This document shows, one piece after another, positions 4,945 to 9,824 of a DNA stretch of 9,824 nucleotides. Each line of letters begins with the position of its first letter. Position 1 is the stretch's first letter. The notes under the pieces were generated by a model. It saw only the letters and a program-made list of their open reading frames with translations. It was not told where the DNA came from and did no database searches. A program made the position numbers and the translations under genes. Source of the DNA: Pseudomonadota bacterium (GTDB taxonomy: Bacteria > Pseudomonadota > Alphaproteobacteria > CACIAM-22H2); assembly GCA_020161965.1 (NCBI GenBank), contig JAIUNH010000100.1:1-9824 (forward strand). Reading direction: 5' to 3'.

Positions 4945-5921
4945 CGCGCGGCTTTGCGGGCGTTCTTCCGCCGGTACATTTCCGAATCGGCTTGGGTCAT
5001 CGCCGCGTCGAAATCGGCGGCGGCATTCGCGTCGATCGCGGCGAAGCCCGCACTGAATTCGATCGCAGCGGGAAAACCCGTCTCGGCGACGCGCTTGGCG
5101 ACATGCGCCCGGATGCGTTCGATCACCGGGGCCACCCGATCGGCCGGGCAATCGACCAGCAGCGCCGCGAATTCGTCGCCACCCAGGCGCGCCACGACAT
5201 CGGCATCGCGCACCGCGTGGCGCAACGCATCGGCGAACAAGCGTAACGCCGTGTCGCCGGTCGCGTGGCCATAGGTGTCGTTGATCGCTTTGAACCTGTC
5301 GAGATCGAAGGCGAGTGCGGCCATCGGCAGTTTCAGGCGTCGCGACAGACTGAACGCCTTGCGGCCCAGCACCGCGAAACCGCGCCGGTTGGACAGATCG
5401 GTCAGCTCGTCCACTGTCGCCAGATGCAGCGCCGCGAGTTCGCGTTCCAGCACGGCCGCCAAATCGCGCAACGCCGCGCGATCCTCGGCGGGAAAACGGC
5501 GCGGGGCGGTGTCGATGACGCACAGCGTACCGATCTTGTGGCCGCCCGCGACGCGCAAGGGTTGACCCGCATAGAAGCGGATGAACGGGGCGCCGGTCAC
5601 CAGCGGATTGTCGGCGAAGCGCGGATCTTCGTGCGTATCCTCGATGACGAACGTGTCTTCGCCCAAAATCGCGTGACCGCAAAACGATACGTCGCGCCCG
5701 GTTTCGCGCACCGGTAATCCGATGCAGGCCTTGAACCATTGTCGGTTCGCGTCGACCAAGCTGATCAACGCGATCGGCACGTCGAAGAGTTTTTTGGCGA
5801 GCCGCACGATCCGGTCGAACGGCTCTTCGGGCGGCGTGTCGAGGATCGCCAGATCGGTCAAATGGCGCAGGCGTTCGCCGTCGTCGGAAGGTATGGCCGG
5901 TGCGAGCAAATCCCCCTCCAT
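4941..5921 (-). CDS. GAF-GGDEF diguanylate cyclase
   Basis: A 326-residue cytoplasmic protein with no signal peptide or membrane segment. Residues 35-165 form a GAF sensor domain (FDRIVRLAKKLFDVPIAL, then FCGHAIL and GTLCVID), a ligand- or redox-sensing fold. Residues 170-326 form a GGDEF domain with GGDEF at 247-251, metal-binding FDLDRFK (D206/D208) and NDTYGH. It therefore probably makes cyclic-di-GMP from two GTP. RDAD (238-241) stands five residues before GGDEF, the canonical RxxD inhibitory site, so product feedback is likely. No EAL or HD-GYP domain follows. I chose ATG 5921: the frame stays open to an ATG at 6020, but that would overlap the divergent gene and a plausible promoter lies at 5945-5973. 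A TTG four codons in, just after GGAGG, is a second candidate start. The 3' end overlaps the ABC-F stop. Confidence 0.9.
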   Translation of the reverse strand: MEGDLLAPAIPSDDGERLRHLTDLAILDTPPEEPFDRIVRLAKKLFDVPIALISLVDANRQWFKACIGLPVRETGRDVSFCGHAILGEDTFVIEDTHEDPRFADNPLVTGAPFIRFYAGQPLRVAGGHKIGTLCVIDTAPRRFPAEDRAALRDLAAVLERELAALHLATVDELTDLSNRRGFAVLGRKAFSLSRRLKLPMAALAFDLDRFKAINDTYGHATGDTALRLFADALRHAVRDADVVARLGGDEFAALLVDCPADRVAPVIERIRAHVAKRVAETGFPAAIEFSAGFAAIDANAAADFDAAMTQADSEMYRRKNARKAAR

Positions 5922-5944
5922 CCGTCTTGCGCGGGTCGTCGAGC

Positions 5945-5973
5945 ATATTAATGCAGATGTTCGGCCTCGGTAA
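5945..5973 (-). promoter_or_regulatory. Possible sigma-70-type promoter of the cyclase gene
   Basis: On the minus strand TTACCG and TAATAT are separated by 17 bases, in the only AT-rich part of the 79-base divergent gap. Transcription would begin about 15-18 bases before ATG 5921, which supports that start. The match to consensus is moderate (three and four of six). Confidence 0.35.
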
Positions 5974-6000
5974 ATCGCGCCCCGTAATTGCCGGATTCGC

Positions 6001-6552
6001 ATGGTAGTTTCGCGCCGCATGATTTCCGCCTCCCTTCATTTCCTGCGGCGTCTGGCGCGCGCGTTGTTCGCGATCCCGGTCGTTCTCTATTTCCTGCTCG
6101 CCGATCTGGTCATGTGGGCGATCGCGCCCGTCCTCGATCTGCTGGCAAAGCTCGCCTTCTGGCATCGCGTGGAACTGGCGATCGCCGCTTTGCCCGCCTA
6201 TGGCGCTTTGATCGTGCTGGCCGTGCCGGTCGTGCTGTTGGAGCCGCCCAAGGCGGTCGCATTGTGGTGGATGGCGACGGGCAAGTTCTGGCCGGGACTT
6301 GCCCTGTTGCTCGCCGCCAAAGCGTTCGAGTTCGCGGTAATCCTGCGCCTGCATGCGATCGCCACGCCCAAATTGCTGTCGATACCTTGGTATGCGTGGC
6401 TGCATCACGCCGTGCTGGCGTTGCGCGCGAAGCTCTATGCGGCGCTGATGACCTTGCCGGGCGTTCTGCGGGCGCTGCGCATCGCGCGGGAAACGGTGCG
6501 CGCATTGCGCGATACCGTGCGGCGATGGATCGCCCCCTGGCGCCGGCGATGA
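6001..6552 (+). CDS. Conserved hypothetical inner-membrane protein
   Basis: A 183-residue protein with about three hydrophobic segments (near residues 20-45, 60-80 and 88-112) and a basic, Arg-rich C-terminal tail likely in the cytoplasm. Between the second and third segments is EPPKAVALWWMATGKFWPG (from E81), and after the third PKLLSIPWYAW (123-133). I recall this layout from uncharacterised alphaproteobacterial membrane proteins, but no function is known to me. No enzyme or transporter motif is visible. The start may be ATG 6001 (GGA six bases before it) or ATG 6019. The gene is divergent from the cyclase gene and ends 144 bases before the chemoreceptor, so it is probably a separate transcription unit. 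Base composition is core type. The gene is likely real because the membrane pattern and family-like motifs are coherent. Confidence 0.75.
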   Translation: MVVSRRMISASLHFLRRLARALFAIPVVLYFLLADLVMWAIAPVLDLLAKLAFWHRVELAIAALPAYGALIVLAVPVVLLEPPKAVALWWMATGKFWPGLALLLAAKAFEFAVILRLHAIATPKLLSIPWYAWLHHAVLALRAKLYAALMTLPGVLRALRIARETVRALRDTVRRWIAPWRRR

Positions 6553-6682
6553 ATGCTGTACGCCGATGCGCGGCTGCGACATAAAGTCACGAAACCGCGC
6601 TTTAATGCTGCGAAATCCGACGCACCATTTCAGATTGGGCTCATCTAGCGGCGTCACATTCGCCGACCTGGAAAAAGAAATC

Positions 6683-6686
6683 GGAG
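6683..6686 (+). promoter_or_regulatory. Shine-Dalgarno of the chemoreceptor gene
   Basis: GGAG ten bases before ATG 6697 supports this start, which also gives a proper N-terminal membrane anchor. In the rest of the 6553-6696 gap I see no convincing promoter or hairpin. Confidence 0.5.
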
Positions 6687-6696
6687 TTCACTTCAG

Positions 6697-8655
6697 ATGC
6701 GCATCTCGACCAAACTCGCCGTCATTCCCGCCCTCGCTTTGATCGGTATGGCGATCGTCGCGGGCACGGCGCTGACGGTGTTCAACAGCCAGATGCGCGA
6801 CGATGCGGGTCGCCGCAGCCAGGCGATCGTCGATGCGGCGGTGTCGATCGTCGCGAAATTCGAGACCGAGGCGAAAGAAGGCCGTATGCCGGTCGATGCC
6901 GCGAAAGCCGCGGCGCTGCTCGACCTCAAAGCTTTGCGCTACGGCGACAACGACTATGTCTGGGTGCAGGATTCGGCACCCAACGTCATCATGCATCCCT
7001 TCCGCCCCGATCTCGACGGCAAGAGCGTCGCCGAGGTGAAGGACCCGACCGGCAAATTCCTGTTCCGCGATTTCGTGACCAAGGTGCGCGAAGCGGGGGC
7101 GGGTTTCGTGCCCTATATGTGGCCCAAGCCCGGCTTCGAAAGGCCGGTCGAAAAGATCTCCTTCGTGCGCGGCTTCCAGCCTTGGGGCTGGATCGTCGGC
7201 TCGGGCGTCTATGTCGACGACATTCAGGCCGAACTGATCCGCAAGGCGATGATCCTGGGCGCCATTCTGATCGTCGCGGGCGGCGCCATTTTCGCGATCG
7301 GCTTCGTGCTGTCGCGCTCGATCGCGCGCCCGTTGAACGCCAAGGTCGCGTTGATCGGCGAAGTCGCCGACGGCAAGCTCGACGTGACCGTGCCCGACAC
7401 GAACCGCCCGGACGAAATCGGCGAATTGGCGCGCGCTTTGTCGGTGTTCGTCGATAAGGGCCGCGCGCAACGCAAGCTCGAACAGGCGGCTGACGCCGAA
7501 CGCGAAGCGAAGGCGCGCCGCCAAGCCGCCGTCGAGCAATTGACGGCCGATTTCAACACCGCCGTGTCGAGCGTGCTGCAAACCTTGTCGGCCGCGGCCG
7601 ATGAAATGCAGGCGACGTCCAAGACGATGACCGACACCGCCGACACGACGCGCAGCCAGGCCGAAACCGTGTCGCGCGCGGCGACCGCGTCGTCGGAAAA
7701 TCTCGCGACCGTCGCGGGGGCGACCGAGGAAATGCTGGCGACCGTGCGCGAAATCGGCCGCCAGGTCGAAGACGCGACCAAGATCGCCGCCGATGCGGTG
7801 GGCGAGACCGAGAAGACCGACCGAATCGTCGCGGGGCTCGTCGATGCCGCCGCGCAGATCGGCGACGTCGTGAAGCTGATCAACGACATCGCGGGCCAGA
7901 CGAATCTGCTGGCCCTCAACGCCACGATCGAAGCGGCGCGCGCGGGCGAAGCGGGCAAGGGCTTCGCGGTCGTCGCGTCGGAAGTGAAGAACCTCGCCAA
8001 TCAAACCTCGAAGGCGACCGAGGAAATCGCGGCGAAGATCAAGGCGGTGCAAAGTGCGACGGGCGAGGCGAGTTCCTCGCTCGCCAACGTGTCCAAGATC
8101 ATCGGGCAGGTCAGCCAGATTTCCTCCGCCATCGCCGCCGCCGTCGAGGAACAGGGCGCGACGACGCAGGACATCGTGCGCAACGTTCAGCACGCCAGCG
8201 ATTCGACCCGGTCGGTCACCGCGTCGATCGATCACGTTTCGCAAGCCGCCGCCGAAACCGGTGCGGCCGCCGGCGAAGTGCTGAACGCGGCGGGCGATCT
8301 GTCGAAGCAAGCCAACGATCTGCGCGGCGAGGTCGAGGAATTCCTCGATTCGATGCGCAACGCCGGCGAGCGGCGCATGTTCGAGCGGCACGATTGCGAC
8401 GTCGCGTGCCGCATCGAGTACGCGGGCCGCGCGCAAGACGCCAAGCTGCTCAACGTTTCCAGTGCGGGCGCCTTGGTCGATGGCGCACTGGATGCGCCGA
8501 TCGGCACCCAATTGCGCGTTTTCCCGACGGGCTTCGCCGAAGCGCTGATCGGGCGCGTCGTGCGCCGTAATTCGGACGGCGTGGGCATCAGCCTCAACCA
8601 GAACGAATCGGTTCAGCGCGTGGTTTCGGCGCTGGTCGCGAAGCGGGCGGCGTGA
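6697..8655 (+). CDS. Methyl-accepting chemotaxis protein: single Cache sensor, HAMP, MCP signalling domain, C-terminal PilZ
   Basis: A 652-residue chemoreceptor. Order: TM1 (7-29); a periplasmic single-Cache (sCache_2-like) ligand domain (about 32-175) with DYVWVQD (from 86), MHP (99-101) and GWIVGSGVYVDD near its end; TM2 (184-205); HAMP (about 206-260); a long coiled-coil signalling domain whose tip GQTNLLALNATIEAARAGE (from 400) is the conserved CheA/CheW contact; then a PilZ domain. PilZ is shown by RRMFER (559-564) and NVSSAG (586-591), the RxxxR and (D/N)xSxxG elements that bind cyclic-di-GMP. It should sense a small molecule, perhaps a carboxylate as for many sCache_2 domains, pass the signal to CheA, and be tuned by cyclic-di-GMP; Tlp1 of Azospirillum brasilense is a known receptor of this type. 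There is no CheR-binding C-terminal pentapeptide. A GAF-GGDEF cyclase lies one gene away. Its stop overlaps the next start. Confidence 0.93.
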   Translation: MRISTKLAVIPALALIGMAIVAGTALTVFNSQMRDDAGRRSQAIVDAAVSIVAKFETEAKEGRMPVDAAKAAALLDLKALRYGDNDYVWVQDSAPNVIMHPFRPDLDGKSVAEVKDPTGKFLFRDFVTKVREAGAGFVPYMWPKPGFERPVEKISFVRGFQPWGWIVGSGVYVDDIQAELIRKAMILGAILIVAGGAIFAIGFVLSRSIARPLNAKVALIGEVADGKLDVTVPDTNRPDEIGELARALSVFVDKGRAQRKLEQAADAEREAKARRQAAVEQLTADFNTAVSSVLQTLSAAADEMQATSKTMTDTADTTRSQAETVSRAATASSENLATVAGATEEMLATVREIGRQVEDATKIAADAVGETEKTDRIVAGLVDAAAQIGDVVKLINDIAGQTNLLALNATIEAARAGEAGKGFAVVASEVKNLANQTSKATEEIAAKIKAVQSATGEASSSLANVSKIIGQVSQISSAIAAAVEEQGATTQDIVRNVQHASDSTRSVTASIDHVSQAAAETGAAAGEVLNAAGDLSKQANDLRGEVEEFLDSMRNAGERRMFERHDCDVACRIEYAGRAQDAKLLNVSSAGALVDGALDAPIGTQLRVFPTGFAEALIGRVVRRNSDGVGISLNQNESVQRVVSALVAKRAA

Positions 8656-9824
8656 CGCGCAACATCGCCATCATCGGTGCCGGCCCCGCCGGGCTGTTCG
8701 CCGCGCAAGTTCTGGCGCAAGCGGGGTTGGCCCCGGTCGTGTTCGACCGGATGGCGGCCCCGTTGCGCAAATTTCTGCTCGCCGGGCGCGGCGGCTTGAA
8801 CCTGACGCATGGCGAAGCGTTCGATCCGTTCCTCGCGCGCTATTCGGGTGCCGCACCGTATTTGGAATCGGCGATCCGCGATTTCCCGCCCGCGAAATTG
8901 CGTGAATGGGCCGACGGCCTGGGGGCGGAAACCTTCATCGGCTCGTCGAATCGCGTATTCCCCAAGGCGATGAAGGCCTCGCCTTTGGCGCGCGCGTGGT
9001 TGCGCGAACTTTCGCGGCTGGGCGTCGAACTGCGCGCGCGGCATCGCTGGATCGGTTGGGCCGAGGATGGCGCGTTGCGCTTCGAAACGCCGGATGGCGA
9101 CGTCACGTTCAAAGCCGACGCGACGATCCTCGCGCTGGGCGGGGCCAGCTGGCCCAAGCTCGGCTCGGACGGCCAATGGGCCGGCACGCTCGCGTCGCGC
9201 GGCATCGATGTCGCGAAATTGCAGCCGTCGAATTGCGGCTTCGTCGCGACATGGTCGGCGCATCTTGCCGCGAACCATGCGGGCACGCCGCTGAAGCGCA
9301 TCGCGATCACGTTCGGCGATAAGCGCGTGCGCGGCGAAGCGATGCTCACGCGCGACGGCATCGAAGGCGGGGCGATCTATGCGTTGTCGGGCCCGTTGCG
9401 CGACGCGATTTTGCGCGACGGCTACGCGACCGCGCATATCGATCTCGTGCCCGATATGAAGCCAAGCGAACTACACGCCAAGCTCGACAAGCCGCGCGGG
9501 ACCAAATCCTTCGCGACCTGGGTACGCCGCGCCGTGGCGCTGCCGCCCGTCGCCTTGGCGCTACTGCAGGAAGATCGCAGCGTTTCCAAGCTCGACGCCG
9601 CCGGCGTGGCGGCGACGATCAAGGCCGTACCGATCACGCTGGTCGCGATGGCACCGATCGATCGCGCGATCTCGACCGCTGGGGGCGTGGCGTTCGGCGG
9701 GATCGATGCGCATTACATGCTGCGCGATCTGCCGGGCGTGTTCGTCGCGGGCGAAATGCTCGATTGGGAAGCGCCGACCGGCGGCTATTTGCTGCAAGCC
9801 TGTTTCGCGACGGGCCATGCGGCT
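8652..9824 (+). CDS. FAD-dependent flavoprotein, TIGR03862 / HI0933-like (3' end outside window)
   Basis: Open from GTG 8652 to the window end (391 codons), so the C terminus is missing. The N terminus reads TRNIAIIGAGPAGLFAAQVL, the dinucleotide-binding GxGxxG of an FAD Rossmann fold. It is followed by AGRGGLNLTHGE, ILALGGASWPKLGSDG and, near the edge, FVAGEMLDWEAPTGGYLLQACFATG, all marks of the HI0933-like (BaiN-related) flavoproteins and in particular the TIGR03862 type. These are predicted NAD(P)/FAD oxidoreductases, mostly of unknown substrate. The GTG start is forced: the next in-frame ATG (codon 34) would remove the FAD motif. GTG overlaps the chemoreceptor TGA as GTGA, so translation is probably coupled; the ribosome site is only a weak G-rich run. 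Little of the protein seems to be missing, since the final FAD-contact motif is already present. Confidence 0.9.
   Translation, partial: MTRNIAIIGAGPAGLFAAQVLAQAGLAPVVFDRMAAPLRKFLLAGRGGLNLTHGEAFDPFLARYSGAAPYLESAIRDFPPAKLREWADGLGAETFIGSSNRVFPKAMKASPLARAWLRELSRLGVELRARHRWIGWAEDGALRFETPDGDVTFKADATILALGGASWPKLGSDGQWAGTLASRGIDVAKLQPSNCGFVATWSAHLAANHAGTPLKRIAITFGDKRVRGEAMLTRDGIEGGAIYALSGPLRDAILRDGYATAHIDLVPDMKPSELHAKLDKPRGTKSFATWVRRAVALPPVALALLQEDRSVSKLDAAGVAATIKAVPITLVAMAPIDRAISTAGGVAFGGIDAHYMLRDLPGVFVAGEMLDWEAPTGGYLLQACFATGHAA

Noticed and set aside
5922..6020. N-terminal extension of the cyclase from ATG 6020
   Set aside because: It would overlap the divergent membrane-protein gene and a likely promoter, and its Arg-rich sequence does not resemble part of a GAF protein.
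3754..6657. 967-codon open frame on the minus strand across the ABC-F, cyclase and membrane-protein genes
   Set aside because: Its product is Arg/His/Gln-rich and low in complexity, with no domain. It is a mirror of high-GC genes whose own frames have clear motifs.
6688..8511. 607-codon open frame antisense to the chemoreceptor
   Set aside because: It is made of Arg/Asp/Gly/His-rich text typical of the antisense of a GC-rich gene; the plus-strand chemoreceptor explains the whole stretch.
8613..9437. 274-codon open frame antisense to the flavoprotein
   Set aside because: Arg/Ala-rich with no motif. The plus-strand frame carries the FAD-binding motifs.

Overview
The window looks like a piece of alphaproteobacterial chromosome. 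This is inferred from high GC coding sequence with GCG/GCC/CGC-rich codons, a Cache chemoreceptor with a C-terminal PilZ domain of the kind known from Azospirillum relatives, and a TIGR03862-type flavoprotein. Rhodospirillales is my best guess, but no rRNA or other marker is present to fix it. The window has two compositionally different halves that meet at about 3130-3190.

Left half (1-3128) is visibly more AT-rich with different codon use and looks like acquired, accessory DNA. It holds the 3' end of an unrecognised gene (1-447, +). Facing it is a two-gene minus-strand unit: a small four-cysteine protein (2168-1911), whose stop overlaps the start of a Lon-type AAA+ ATPase with no protease domain (1914-535). 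Beyond a 350-base AT-rich control region full of TCTCAAA/TTTGAGA elements and two inverted repeats lies a divergent gene for a small PD-(D/E)XK nuclease-like protein (2520-3128, +). The AAA+ ATPase, Cys4 protein and nuclease-like protein share one control region, sit next to a composition boundary, and form no operon I recognise. This is the best candidate here for an undescribed, possibly phage-defence or DNA-targeting, module.

Right half (about 3190-9824) is ordinary high-GC core-type sequence. It contains an ABC-F translation-factor ATPase (3322-4944, +) preceded by a strong hairpin plus T-run that runs into its leader. Next comes a convergent GAF-GGDEF diguanylate cyclase (5921-4941, -) whose stop codon overlaps that of the ABC-F gene. 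A conserved hypothetical membrane protein is transcribed divergently from the cyclase (6001-6552, +). Then follow a chemoreceptor ending in a c-di-GMP-binding PilZ domain (6697-8655, +) and a flavoprotein whose GTG start overlaps the chemoreceptor stop (8652 to window end, +, incomplete).

The functional theme of the right half is cyclic-di-GMP: a cyclase that makes it and, one gene away, a chemoreceptor that probably reads it. No tRNA, rRNA, CRISPR array, transposase or integrase was seen.
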